Source: CANJBX01 sp035556735 (lineage in GTDB: Bacteria > Pseudomonadota > Alphaproteobacteria > Rhizobiales > Xanthobacteraceae). Taken from it: a stretch of 64,000 nucleotides of DNA. Shown in pieces: positions 25,866 to 34,848 of this stretch. The stretch lies in assembly GCA_035556735.1 (NCBI GenBank), contig DATMFF010000001.1, positions 124,001 to 188,000 on the forward strand, written 5' to 3'. The position numbers and the translations under genes are program-made. The notes under the pieces were generated by a model. That model was not told the DNA's origin. It saw only the letters and a list, made by a program, of their open reading frames with translations, and searched no databases. Every line of letters starts with the position of its first letter. Position 1 is the first letter of the stretch.

Positions 25866-26684
25866 ATGGTGCCTGCCGAACAGCCTTTCACGTATGTCGG
25901 GGCCAGCAGCGGTTCGTCCCTTGTGCCGCGCGTGCTGGCCCTGGCGCTCATCGCGCTGCCGACGGCGCTGGCGTTCGCACTCGGCCTGCACCATCAGATC
26001 AGCCTGGAAGCCCTTCTGCATCACCGCGCCGACATCGACGCCTTCGTCGCCGGCCACGCCCCTGCTGCAATCGCGGCCTACGTTGGCATCTACGTTTGTG
26101 CCGTCGCCCTCTCGCTGCCGGGCTCGGCGATCCTCACCATCTCCGGCGGGCTCCTGTTCGGGACGGTGGCCGGAGCTTTGGCCGCCATCTGTGGAGCCAC
26201 CGCCGGCGCCGTCATCATATTCCTTATCGCCCGCAGCGCGCTTGGCGGCTGGATCACCTGTCGCGCAGGACCGCGCCTGGCGCGGCTCGCTGCCGAATTC
26301 CGCGCCGACGCATTCAGCTATCTTTTCTTCCTGCGGCTCATCCCGGTATTTCCCTTCTGGCTCGTGAATCTGGTCGCCGCGGTCGGCGGCGTAGCGCTGG
26401 GCCCCTTCATGGCGGCGACCGCGATCGGGATGCTGCCGGCCACTTTCGCCTTCGCGCTTTTCGGCTCGGGGCTGGACAGCGCCCTGGCGGCGCAGCTCGA
26501 CGCTTATCGCGATTGCCTTGCCGCCGGCGGACCGCACTGCCAGCTCGACTTCCACCTCGAAGCCGCAATGACCCCCCAACTGATCGCCGCTTTCGTGGCG
26601 CTCGGCGTCCTCGCGCTGCTCCCGGTCGTGGCCCGCCATTCCCGCACCATGCGACAGCGCATCTCAGGTGGCCCGAATGACTGA
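25866..26684 (+). CDS. TVP38/TMEM64 (VTT-domain) membrane protein
   Basis: The product has 272 residues with five or six membrane helices. The central SNARE-associated/VTT domain includes LPGSAILTISGGLLFGTVAG and FFLRLIPVFPFWLVN, matching bacterial TVP38/DedA relatives that act in membrane homeostasis or lipid scrambling. The start is the ATG preceded by GAGGGA. It overlaps the following FAD enzyme by eight bases. A VTT protein next to a MerA-like disulfide oxidoreductase is a recurrent pairing in proteobacteria. Confidence 0.85.
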   Translation: MVPAEQPFTYVGASSGSSLVPRVLALALIALPTALAFALGLHHQISLEALLHHRADIDAFVAGHAPAAIAAYVGIYVCAVALSLPGSAILTISGGLLFGTVAGALAAICGATAGAVIIFLIARSALGGWITCRAGPRLARLAAEFRADAFSYLFFLRLIPVFPFWLVNLVAAVGGVALGPFMAATAIGMLPATFAFALFGSGLDSALAAQLDAYRDCLAAGGPHCQLDFHLEAAMTPQLIAAFVALGVLALLPVVARHSRTMRQRISGGPND

Positions 26685-28104
26685 ACTCCTCAAGCCCGAC
26701 CTCTGCGTGATCGGCGCAGGGGCTGGCGGGCTGTCCGTCGCGGCGGCGGCCGCCGCATTTGGCGTGCCGGTGGTGCTGATCGAGCATGGCAAGATGGGGG
26801 GCGACTGCCTCAACTATGGCTGCGTCCCCTCCAAGGCGTTGATTGCGGCCGCCAAGCGGGTTGCCGACCTGACGTCGCTCGATGCCTTTGGCGTGGGCGT
26901 CGGTGAAGCGCGGATCGATTTCGCGAAAGTACGTGCGCACCTGCAGGGCGTCATCGCGGCGCTCGCTCCCAACGACTCTGTCGAGCGGTTCACCGGACTG
27001 GGCGTGCGCGTGATCGCTGGAACGGCACGTTTCACAGACTCCGATACCGTCACGGTCAGCACCGACACCACGATCAAGGCGGGCAGCTACGTCATCGCGA
27101 CCGGCTCGTCGCCGGCCAATCCGCTGATCAGCGGACTCGCGGACGGCGACTATCTCACCAACGAGACGATCTTCGATCTTGGCGAATGCCCCGCCCACCT
27201 CGTCATCATTGGAGGGGGAGCCGTCGGCATTGAAATGGCGCAAGCCTTCCGCCGGTTGGGAGCGCAGGTCACGGTCATCGAGATGCGGCGCGCCCTCGGC
27301 AACGAGGATTTTGAATGCGTGGACATCGTGCTGGCGCAGCTTGCCCGCGAGGGCATCGTCATCCACGCCGGCGCTGCCGTCCGGAGCGTCGAGCGCGTGG
27401 GCGCGGGCGTAAAAGTGATGTTCGAGACCGAGACGGGAATGACGTCCGTGGAGGGCTCGCATCTCCTCGTCGCGGTCGGACGCCGGCCCAATGTCGACGG
27501 GCTCGACCTTGCCGCCGCCGGGGTGAAGTACAATGCCGGCGGCATCACCGTCGACCGCCAGCTCCGCACGTCGAACAAACGAATCTACGCGATTGGTGAC
27601 GTCACAGGCGGCTCGCATTTCACCCACGTCGCCAGCTACCACGCCGGCATTGTGGTCCGAAACGCGCTGTTCCGCCTGCGCAGCAAGGTGGACACCAGCG
27701 CTCTGCCGCGGGTGCTCTTCACCGACCCCGAGCTGGCCCATGTCGGATTGACCGACGGCGAGGCGCTCAAGCTGGGACACAAGATCCGCGTGCTGCGGTC
27801 CCCCTACTTCGAGAACGACCGTGCCCAGATCGAGCGCCGCACGCGCGGACATATCAAGGTCGTGACCGACCGCCGCGGCAACGTGCTCGGCGCCACGATT
27901 GTGGGCGATAACGCCGGCGAGATGATCAGCACGTGGACACTGTCGATGGCGCAACGGATCAACATCAGGCACATGGCGCAACTGGTCATGCCCTATCCGA
28001 CACTGTCCGAGATCGGAAAGAAGGCCGCCGTCGGCTTCTTCACGCCCAGTTTGACGACTTCCTGGGTGAGGCGCATCATAGATTTGCTGCGCCGGCGGGG
28101 CTGA
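26677..28104 (+). CDS. FAD-dependent pyridine nucleotide-disulfide oxidoreductase (MerA/Lpd-like)
   Basis: The product has 475 residues. The FAD-binding GAGAGGLSVAAAAAAFG (about 13-29) is followed by the redox-active pair C44/C49 in GGDCLNYGCVPSKAL. An NAD(P)-binding GGGAVGIEMAQAF and a second FAD contact IYAIGDVTGG come next, then a dimerisation domain ending MPYPTLSEIGKKAA. The canonical His-Glu pair of dihydrolipoamide dehydrogenase (HxxxxE) is not seen, so a lipoamide role is unlikely. The MerA N-terminal metal-binding domain and C-terminal vicinal cysteines are absent too, so mercury reduction is unlikely. The substrate is unknown. The start is ATG 26677, overlapping the upstream gene. 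Confidence 0.88.
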   Translation: MTELLKPDLCVIGAGAGGLSVAAAAAAFGVPVVLIEHGKMGGDCLNYGCVPSKALIAAAKRVADLTSLDAFGVGVGEARIDFAKVRAHLQGVIAALAPNDSVERFTGLGVRVIAGTARFTDSDTVTVSTDTTIKAGSYVIATGSSPANPLISGLADGDYLTNETIFDLGECPAHLVIIGGGAVGIEMAQAFRRLGAQVTVIEMRRALGNEDFECVDIVLAQLAREGIVIHAGAAVRSVERVGAGVKVMFETETGMTSVEGSHLLVAVGRRPNVDGLDLAAAGVKYNAGGITVDRQLRTSNKRIYAIGDVTGGSHFTHVASYHAGIVVRNALFRLRSKVDTSALPRVLFTDPELAHVGLTDGEALKLGHKIRVLRSPYFENDRAQIERRTRGHIKVVTDRRGNVLGATIVGDNAGEMISTWTLSMAQRINIRHMAQLVMPYPTLSEIGKKAAVGFFTPSLTTSWVRRIIDLLRRRG

Positions 28105-28234
28105 GCTGGAATCCGCGCGGCGTATTGCCTCAAATGGGCGCCACACTGGAATCATAATCTTAAGGCCCCTGTAATTCCGACGTCCGTATGAGCGAATAGC
28201 TGTTACGGGATACGACCGCCGAACCGGAACGCGA

Positions 28235-29728
28235 ATGAGCGCGAACGAGCCCACTCGGGACACGTCGGAGGCTGCGTCGCGACCGCGCGAGCGGCGCTGG
28301 CGCATCGGCCTCTCGGGCAAGCTGCTGCTGTTGACGACCCTGTTCGTCATGGTGGCGGAAGTGATGATCTACGTTCCCTCCATCGCCAATTTCCGCATCA
28401 TGTGGCTCAAGGACCGCCTCGGTGCGGCATATACGGCGGCGCTGGTGCTCGATGCGGCACCGAGCGGCATGGTGCCGGACAGCCTCGCCCAGCAGATCCT
28501 TGACAGCATCGGGGCCAAGGCCGTGGCGATGAAGATGGGCCATCAGCGCCAACTGCTGGCCCGCAGCATGTTCTCCACGTCCGAGATCGACCAGGAGGTC
28601 GACGTGCGCGACGTCTCGGCATCGCAGGCGATCGTCGATGCGTTCAAGACCCTGCTGACCAGCCGCAACACCGACATCCTGCGCGCCGTCGGGCCGGCGC
28701 CGCGCGGCGGCGAGTTCGTCGAAATCGTTGTCGAGGAGGGACCGCTGCGCGATGCGATGCTGCGCTATTCGCGCAACATTCTGCTGCTCTCGCTGGTGAT
28801 CTCGATCTTCACCGCGGCGCTGGTCTACTTCACCCTGCATTACCTGTTCGTGCGACCGATGAACCGGATCACGCGCAACATTACCGAGTTCCGCCGCGCC
28901 CCCGAGAATCCATCCCGCGTCATCGCCCGTTCCGACCGGCACGACGAGATCGGCATTGCCGAACGTGAGCTCGCCGAGATGGAGCAGGATCTTGCGACGA
29001 TGCTGCAGCAGAAGAACCACCTGGCTGCACTGGGACTCGCCGTATCGAAGATCAACCACGACTTGCGCAACCTGCTGGCTTCGGCGCAACTGTTCTCGGA
29101 TCGTCTTTCGGCGCTGCCCGACCCGAAGGTGCAGCAGTTCGCGCCTAAGCTGATGCGCTCGCTCGAGCGCGCGATTGCGCTGTGCCAATCGACGCTGTCC
29201 TACGGCGCCGCAAAGGAGCCGCCCCCGGACCGCAAGCCGACCCCGTTCGAAGCGCTGGTGGAGGAGGTGCAGGAGACCCTGGCTGCCCATCCGGAAATGG
29301 GCATCCGCTGGATCTTCTCGATCGAGCGCGGCATGGCGGTCGATGGCGACCGCGACCAACTGCTGCGCGTCCTCCTCAACATCACCCGCAACGCCGTGCA
29401 GGCGCTCGAGAGCCGTGCGCCGAACGACCCGTCGCGTGACCAGATCCGCATCACCGGCCGGCGCGAAGGGTCCGTGGCAGTCATCGAGATATCCGATACC
29501 GGTCCCGGCCTGTCACAAAAGGCGCGCGCCAACCTGTTCAAGGCATTCCAGTCCTCGACGCGCAGCGGCGGCACGGGCCTCGGGCTCGCCATCGCCGCCG
29601 AGTTGATCCAGGCGCACGGCGGAGACATCAATCTCGTCGACGGAACCATTGGCGCGACTTTCCGCATCACCATCCCCGACCGCGCCGTCGATCTGCAGGC
29701 CTGGCGCAGCAGTCAGGTCAGCGCTTAG
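28235..29728 (+). CDS. Orphan membrane sensor histidine kinase
   Basis: The product has 497 residues. Membrane helix 1 (about 29-49), a periplasmic sensor of about 125 residues, helix 2 (about 181-204) and HAMP (about 205-260) come first. The dimerisation/phosphoacceptor region with H275 (SKINHDLRNLL) follows. The HATPase has N-box NITRNAVQALE, G1 DTGPGLS and G2 GGTGLGLAIAAELIQAHGG. No response regulator lies within several kilobases, so it is an orphan. The ligand is unknown. Confidence 0.93.
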   Translation: MSANEPTRDTSEAASRPRERRWRIGLSGKLLLLTTLFVMVAEVMIYVPSIANFRIMWLKDRLGAAYTAALVLDAAPSGMVPDSLAQQILDSIGAKAVAMKMGHQRQLLARSMFSTSEIDQEVDVRDVSASQAIVDAFKTLLTSRNTDILRAVGPAPRGGEFVEIVVEEGPLRDAMLRYSRNILLLSLVISIFTAALVYFTLHYLFVRPMNRITRNITEFRRAPENPSRVIARSDRHDEIGIAERELAEMEQDLATMLQQKNHLAALGLAVSKINHDLRNLLASAQLFSDRLSALPDPKVQQFAPKLMRSLERAIALCQSTLSYGAAKEPPPDRKPTPFEALVEEVQETLAAHPEMGIRWIFSIERGMAVDGDRDQLLRVLLNITRNAVQALESRAPNDPSRDQIRITGRREGSVAVIEISDTGPGLSQKARANLFKAFQSSTRSGGTGLGLAIAAELIQAHGGDINLVDGTIGATFRITIPDRAVDLQAWRSSQVSA

Positions 29729-29853
29729 CACCACCAGCCCATGGCTGGCGCATGGCACGCGCCGGGACCTGCATCGCCGACCGGTCCGATTCCGCTTGGC
29801 TGGCTCCCCCCAAGCGCTATCATTCGCGGACAAAATAGCGAGGGGGAAACGTC

Positions 29854-30876
29854 ATGCGTCTTCGGACCAGCCTGCTGGCCGCAGCAGCCCTGCTGCTCGG
29901 CCTCACGACGGGCAAAGCCCAGACCACGGATTGGGACAAGGTGGTTGCAGCCGCCAAGAGCGAGGGCAAGGTCGTCTTCTATTCGGGACTCGTCGGCAGC
30001 CCGAGCACGGCTGCGATCGCCCGAGCCTTCGAGAAGACCTACGGGATAACGGCGGAATTCCTCGACCTGCGCATCAGCGAGATCCGGGAGCGCATGCGCG
30101 CCGAGCAGGTTGCCGGCCGCATCATCGGCGACGTGCTGACGACTTCTTACAACGTGACGACCTCGATTGAGAGGAACGAGGGCTACGTCCAGCCGCTCAA
30201 GCCGTTCCCGAACAGGAAGCGGGTGCGCGCCGCCTCGCGCATCGACAATCCCAGCGGCACGCAGGCCCCGGTCTACATGCTCAAATACGGTATCCTCATC
30301 AACACGCGCATGGTCGCGCCGGCAGACGAACCGAAGAGCTGGAAGGATCTCCTGGACGCGAAGTGGACCGGCAAGATCCTTGCCGACGACCCGCGTGCGC
30401 TGGGCGGAGGTTTCAACGCTTTTGTGGCCCAGCATGACAAGATCGGTGTCGAGTTCCTGCGCAAGCTCGCCGAGCAGAAGCCGACGTTCTCCCGCGATCT
30501 GCGCGAGTCGGAAAGGCGCGTAGCGCGCGGCGAGTTTCCTGTCTACGCGCCATTCCTGTTCAACGACTTCTCGTCGCTGCGCGGCCTGCCGATCAAGGCC
30601 ATCGTTCCGGCGGAGGGCGTCGCCTACGTGCAGTTCGTGGCGTCGATGATTAAGAACGCGCCGCATCCCAATGCTGCGCTGCTGTTCATCAACTTCCTGC
30701 TCTCGGACGAGGCGCAGGTCATTCTTGCCAACGAGGGCCTCGGCCCCGCGATTGACGGGCTCGACTCGAAGATCCCACCCGACCTGCGCCCGCTGGTCAC
30801 GGCCAAGGAGATGGGTACCAGCGATTGGCGGCGCGAGAAGGAGCTGCTCGCCCTCGCCAAGGAAATCTTCAAATAG
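29854..30876 (+). CDS. Periplasmic extracellular solute-binding protein (Fe3+/putrescine-type fold)
   Basis: The product has 340 residues. It has a signal peptide (about 1-23, ending GKAQ) and a type 2 periplasmic binding fold like FbpA/AfuA and related proteins (AAKSEGKVVFYSGLVGSPST at the start of the mature part). An AGGGGGAAA-like ribosome site precedes the ATG. No ABC permease or ATPase is next to it; instead a flavin oxidoreductase and an amidohydrolase follow on the same strand. It may bind the substrate these enzymes degrade, using a transporter encoded elsewhere, but this is inference. Confidence 0.85.
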   Translation: MRLRTSLLAAAALLLGLTTGKAQTTDWDKVVAAAKSEGKVVFYSGLVGSPSTAAIARAFEKTYGITAEFLDLRISEIRERMRAEQVAGRIIGDVLTTSYNVTTSIERNEGYVQPLKPFPNRKRVRAASRIDNPSGTQAPVYMLKYGILINTRMVAPADEPKSWKDLLDAKWTGKILADDPRALGGGFNAFVAQHDKIGVEFLRKLAEQKPTFSRDLRESERRVARGEFPVYAPFLFNDFSSLRGLPIKAIVPAEGVAYVQFVASMIKNAPHPNAALLFINFLLSDEAQVILANEGLGPAIDGLDSKIPPDLRPLVTAKEMGTSDWRREKELLALAKEIFK

Positions 30877-30918
30877 GTTTCTGCGGCCTCCGGCAGAACA
30901 AGGACCGTCAACATTCCC

Positions 30919-32061
30919 ATGGCCGCAACTCAGCGTCTCGACCGTCATTCTACCAATCCGGTGTTCAACACCCGAAAGCTCAAGCTCGGCACCTTCCAGA
31001 CCAATCTCGACAGCGGCTGCGTGATGTCCGATCTCGACGGCCGTTTCGAGTTGACGTGGCCCAACACCGTGACGCTGGCCAAGCTCGCCGAGGACATGGA
31101 ATTCGAGTGCCTCGTGCCGGTGGCGCGCTGGGCCGGCTTCGGCGGCAAGGTCAACCCGCAGGGCCCGGGCTTCGAGACCTACACCTGGGCGGCCGGCATA
31201 GCGGCGTCCACGCGGGTATCCGGCGTCATCTCGACATCGCACGTGCTGGTCAATCATCCGCTCATCGCAGCGAAACAGTCGGCGGTGATCGACCACATCT
31301 CCAGCGGCCGTTTCACCCTGAACATCGTCTGCGGCTGGAGCGCCACGGAGATGGAAATGTTCGGCTTTCCGCTCGAGGGGCATGAGACGCGCTATGCCCG
31401 GGCGGACGAATGGATCACGCTCATCAAGCGGCTCTGGAGCGAGGACGAGACCTTCGATTTCGAGGGCAAGTTCTACAGGATGAAGAAGGGCTATCTGCAG
31501 CCCAAGCCGATCCAGGCACCCTTTCCCGCCATCATGAACGCCGGCGGCTCGCAACGCGGCCGGCACTTTGCGGTCAAGAACTGCGACGTCGTCTTCACCG
31601 GCATCCGCTCGTTCGACCCGGCCACCAACGCCGCGCATATCGACGCCTACCGCAGGCTCGCACGCGAGGAGTATGGCCGCGAGATCCAGGTCTGGTGCCT
31701 GGCGAGTCTCGTGCAGGGCGAAACCGAAAAGGACGCACGCGACTTCTACGACTACTATGTCCACGAGAAGGGCGACTGGGACGCCGCCATGAACGTGATC
31801 AACGCCATGGGCGCGGAGATCAACGAGCGCGACTATCCGCCCGAGCGCCGCAAGGCCATGGCGGAAATGTTCGTGGCCGGCTGGGGCGGGTTTCCGCTGG
31901 TCGGGACCAAGGAGCAGATCGTCGACGGGCTGGCGATGCTCTCGAGGATCGGCGTCGACGGCGTCCTGCTGTCGTGGCCGCGCTTCGAACAGGGCATGCG
32001 CGAGTTCCGCGACGTCACCATGCCGCTGCTCGTGCAGTCGGGCTTGAGGGACTTCACGTAA
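30919..32061 (+). CDS. LLM-class flavin-dependent (luciferase-like) oxidoreductase
   Basis: The product has 380 residues with the bacterial-luciferase TIM barrel. It resembles the alkanesulfonate-monooxygenase/RutA group: KLGTFQTNLDSGC, WAAGIAASTRVSGVISTSH, NIVCGWSATEMEMFGFPLE and MNAGGSQRGRHFA. These two-component monooxygenases use FMNH2 supplied by a separate reductase. The RutA resemblance (pyrimidine ring opening) together with a neighbouring amidohydrolase points to an N-heterocycle or amide substrate; the actual one cannot be read from sequence. Confidence 0.88.
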   Translation: MAATQRLDRHSTNPVFNTRKLKLGTFQTNLDSGCVMSDLDGRFELTWPNTVTLAKLAEDMEFECLVPVARWAGFGGKVNPQGPGFETYTWAAGIAASTRVSGVISTSHVLVNHPLIAAKQSAVIDHISSGRFTLNIVCGWSATEMEMFGFPLEGHETRYARADEWITLIKRLWSEDETFDFEGKFYRMKKGYLQPKPIQAPFPAIMNAGGSQRGRHFAVKNCDVVFTGIRSFDPATNAAHIDAYRRLAREEYGREIQVWCLASLVQGETEKDARDFYDYYVHEKGDWDAAMNVINAMGAEINERDYPPERRKAMAEMFVAGWGGFPLVGTKEQIVDGLAMLSRIGVDGVLLSWPRFEQGMREFRDVTMPLLVQSGLRDFT

Positions 32062-32108
32062 TCCAAGGTGTGCCGCACGTTCAGGCGGAGCCGTTGGCGG
32101 AGAGGCGA

Positions 32109-33479
32109 ATGAAACGCGTGCTGATCAAATGCGGCTGGCTGGTCACGCTCGATGAGCGCATCGGCGAGATCAAGGACGGCGAGCTCCTGTTCGCAGGCAA
32201 CCGCATCGAGGCCGCCGGCAAGGCGCTCAACGCCGCCGCCGACGAGGTGATCGACGCGTCCGACAAGATCGTCATGCCCGGCCTCGTCAACGCCCACATG
32301 CACACCTGGGAAACTGCGTTGCGTGGTATCGCCGCCGACTGGCTGTCGCCCAACTACATGAAATACATCCACGGCAACCTGGCCACGCGCTACACGCCCG
32401 AGGACAACTACGTCGCCAACTTGATGGGCGCGCTGGCCCAGATCGACGCGGGAACCACCACCCTCGTCGACTGGTGCCACAACATCACCACGCTCGATCA
32501 CGCCGAACGCGCTATCGACGGCCTCGTCGACAGCGGCATCCGCGCCGTCTTCGCGCACGGCACCGCCAAGCCCCCGACCAACCCGGGCGACAAGCCCTTC
32601 ACCCACGTGCCGCATCCGCGCGAGCGCATCGAGGCGCTGCGCAAGGGTCGGCTTGCGGCGGCCGACGGCCGCGTGACGCTGGCCATGGCCATCCTCGGCC
32701 CGGACTATTCGATCTGGGAGGTGGTGGAGCAGGACATCCGTCTCGCGCGCGAGCTCGGGCTCGTGTCGTCCTCGCATACCCGGCGCAAGGAGGAATCAAC
32801 CACGCCGGACGGCTATGCGCGCATGCTGCGCGAAGGCCTGCTTGGACCCGACCACAATCTCGTGCACGGAACGAGCTACGACGAAGCGGACCTCAGGGTC
32901 GTGATCGACTCGGGGGCGTCGCTCACCTCAACCGTGCTCGTGGAACTGCATCATCATATCGGCGACACGATGGTGGCCCGCGTGCGCGCCGCTGGCGGCA
33001 TGCCCTCGCTCGGGATCGACGTGGAACCCTATTGCAGCGGGCAGATGTTCCGCGAGATGCAGGCGGCGCTGCTGTTCACGCGCGGTAAGGAAATCCGCAA
33101 CAACGCGATGCGCGGCAACTCGCCCTATCAGAAGATGCCGGTGACCTCGCGCGAGGGGCTGCTGTGGGCCACCATCGGCGGGGCGCGCGCATTCCTGATG
33201 GAAGACAGGATCGGCACCCTCACGCCGGGCAAGAAGGCCGACATCGTCATGCTGCGCATGAACGACATCAACATGTGCCCGGTGTGGGACCCGATCTACT
33301 CCATCGTGGAGATCGCCGGCGCCGGCAACGTCGACACTGTCATCATCGATGGCGTCGTGCGCAAGAAGGACGGCAAGCTCACCTTTCCCGCCGACGTGCT
33401 GCGCAAGCGCAGGGATGAACTCGCCGATTCGGGGGCGCGCATCATGCGTGAAGGCAACTACCAGGTCGGCATGGCCTAG
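32109..33479 (+). CDS. Amidohydrolase of the ATZ/TRZ-like metal-dependent family
   Basis: The product has 456 residues. The beta/alpha-barrel amidohydrolase signature HxH is in VNAHMHTWETALRG. Further conserved parts are SSSHTRRKEE, LVHGTSYDEADL and the C-terminal TIGGARAFLMEDRIGTLTPGKKADIVML. Members deaminate or dechlorinate N-heterocycles or cleave related C-N bonds. The gene begins 47 bases after the luciferase-like gene, at the ATG giving MKRVLIKCGWLVTLDE with GAGAGGCGA upstream. A much longer open frame upstream is chance. Confidence 0.88.
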   Translation: MKRVLIKCGWLVTLDERIGEIKDGELLFAGNRIEAAGKALNAAADEVIDASDKIVMPGLVNAHMHTWETALRGIAADWLSPNYMKYIHGNLATRYTPEDNYVANLMGALAQIDAGTTTLVDWCHNITTLDHAERAIDGLVDSGIRAVFAHGTAKPPTNPGDKPFTHVPHPRERIEALRKGRLAAADGRVTLAMAILGPDYSIWEVVEQDIRLARELGLVSSSHTRRKEESTTPDGYARMLREGLLGPDHNLVHGTSYDEADLRVVIDSGASLTSTVLVELHHHIGDTMVARVRAAGGMPSLGIDVEPYCSGQMFREMQAALLFTRGKEIRNNAMRGNSPYQKMPVTSREGLLWATIGGARAFLMEDRIGTLTPGKKADIVMLRMNDINMCPVWDPIYSIVEIAGAGNVDTVIIDGVVRKKDGKLTFPADVLRKRRDELADSGARIMREGNYQVGMA

Positions 33480-33609
33480 ACGCTGACCTTTTCGCTGCCG
33501 GCGCAATCGCGGCCGATCCGCAGCAAACCATCCGTCCATCAACCGCGTCGAGCACGCGCGCCTCACGATCGTTTGAGTGCGTCGGGGCAATTTTCGCCGC
33601 GGCCTGACG

Positions 33610-33645
33610 TGACGTCGCACCTATGTCGCGTTCAGGGCGACGTCA
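33610..33645. repeat. Inverted repeat upstream of the polyketide synthase gene
   Basis: The arms TGACGTCGC (33610-33618) and GCGACGTCA (33637-33645) are perfect, with 18 bases between them. They lie about 100 bases before the polyketide synthase start. The central TGACGTCA-type symmetry could be a regulator site; a role as transcript hairpin is equally possible. Confidence 0.5.
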
Positions 33646-33652
33646 GCGCACC

Positions 33653-33680
33653 GAGTGAACTCAGCTCCCGCTGTTCACTC
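33653..33680. repeat. Second inverted repeat upstream of the polyketide synthase gene
   Basis: The arms GAGTGAAC (33653-33660) and GTTCACTC (33673-33680) are perfect, with 12 bases between them, starting eight bases after the previous repeat. The spacing of the arm centres (20 bases, about two helical turns) suits binding by a dimeric repressor. Confidence 0.55.
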
Positions 33681-33741
33681 CGTCAGGACGTGATGGCAGG
33701 CAAGGCCTGCGCACTAGCGTCGCGCGTATCGGAGTCGCGCC

Positions 33742-34848
33742 ATGACCGCATCGGTTTCGCTGCTCGGCCTGGCGACGGCGGTTCCTCCCTTCGTGCTCGA
33801 GCAAGGCGACATTGCCGGACGCACGCACGTGCTGTTCGGCCCGCTGTTCGCCCGCTTTCCCCAACTGGCTGACGTGTTCGCCAACGCCGGCATCGCACGC
33901 CGGTATTCCGTACGTCCCGTCGACTGGTTCTACCGGCCGCTCGACTGGGGCGAGCGCGCCAAAGCCTATGTCGAAGGCGCATCCGAACTGTTTCTGAAAG
34001 CAGCGCGCGAGGCGCTGGCCCGCAGCCGCCTCTCTCCCGCCGACGTCGACATCGTCGTCACCGTGTCCTCGACCGGCATCGCGACGCCGTCGCTCGAGGC
34101 GCGGGTGGGACAGGTGCTTGGGCTGCGCCCGGATGTCGTGCGCGTGCCGGTATTCGGCCTGGGTTGCGCCGGAGGCGTCGCGGGGCTCGCGCTGGCAAGC
34201 CGGCTGGCGCGGGCAGAGCCTGGCAAGACCGTGCTGCTGGTCGTTGTGGAGCTATGCACGCTCGCCTTCCGCCGCGATCGCGCCGCGAAGGCGGACGTGA
34301 TCGCCACCGCGCTGTTTGGCGACGGGGCCGCCGCCGCGGTGCTGCGCGCCGGAGCCGAGCGCGCCGCAATCGCACGGATCGGCAGCGCAGGCGAGCACCT
34401 GTGGCCCAACACGCTCGACATCATGGGATGGAGCGTCGATCCGGTCGGGTTTGGCGTGCTCCTGTCGCGCGCACTGCCGCGCTTCGTCGAGCAGCGCATC
34501 GCCGCACCGCTACAGAGGTTCATCGACGGCGCCGAACTCGACCCTGCTGCGCGGCTGGTCTGTCACCCGGGCGGCGCAAAGGTGCTGGCCGCGTTGGAAA
34601 GCGCGCTCCGCCTTGCACCGGGCACGCTCGCGGACGAGCGCGCCGTGCTCAAGGATTTCGGCAACATGTCCGCCCCAACCGTGCTGTTCGTGCTCGAACG
34701 CGCACATGCCAGTGGACAAGCGGGGCCATGCGCCCTGTCGGCGCTGGGGCCGGGATTCACCGCGAGCTTTCTGGCCCTCGATCTGACCATGCCGGGACCG
34801 CATTCACACGACGGTCGCCTGCGCCCGGAGCCTCAGTATGCCGCCTGA
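33742..34848 (+). CDS. Type III polyketide synthase (chalcone/alkylresorcinol synthase-like)
   Basis: The product has 368 residues of the thiolase fold. The catalytic triad is visible as C142 in GLGCAGGVAG, H275 in VCHPGGAK and N308 in KDFGNMSAP. Bacterial type III synthases condense malonyl-CoA on acyl starters. The downstream ICMT-like methyltransferase (overlap of eleven bases) makes phenolic-lipid products such as methylated alkylresorcinols or alkylpyrones the likely class, by analogy with the Streptomyces srsA-srsB pair. There is no hydroxylase gene nearby. Two inverted repeats lie in its promoter region. Confidence 0.92.
   Translation: MTASVSLLGLATAVPPFVLEQGDIAGRTHVLFGPLFARFPQLADVFANAGIARRYSVRPVDWFYRPLDWGERAKAYVEGASELFLKAAREALARSRLSPADVDIVVTVSSTGIATPSLEARVGQVLGLRPDVVRVPVFGLGCAGGVAGLALASRLARAEPGKTVLLVVVELCTLAFRRDRAAKADVIATALFGDGAAAAVLRAGAERAAIARIGSAGEHLWPNTLDIMGWSVDPVGFGVLLSRALPRFVEQRIAAPLQRFIDGAELDPAARLVCHPGGAKVLAALESALRLAPGTLADERAVLKDFGNMSAPTVLFVLERAHASGQAGPCALSALGPGFTASFLALDLTMPGPHSHDGRLRPEPQYAA

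Noticed and set aside
26407..28350. 647-codon minus-strand frame
   Set aside because: Lies antisense to the VTT and FAD-oxidoreductase genes, whose conserved motifs are clear; the antisense product is Arg/His/Asp-rich nonsense.
29725..31764. 679-codon minus-strand frame
   Set aside because: Antisense to the binding-protein and luciferase-like genes; no recognisable domain and typical GC-rich shadow composition.
31410..32108. N-terminal extension of the amidohydrolase frame
   Set aside because: It overlaps the luciferase-like gene in another frame and is Arg/His-rich; the true start at 32109 has a ribosome site and the usual family N-terminus.
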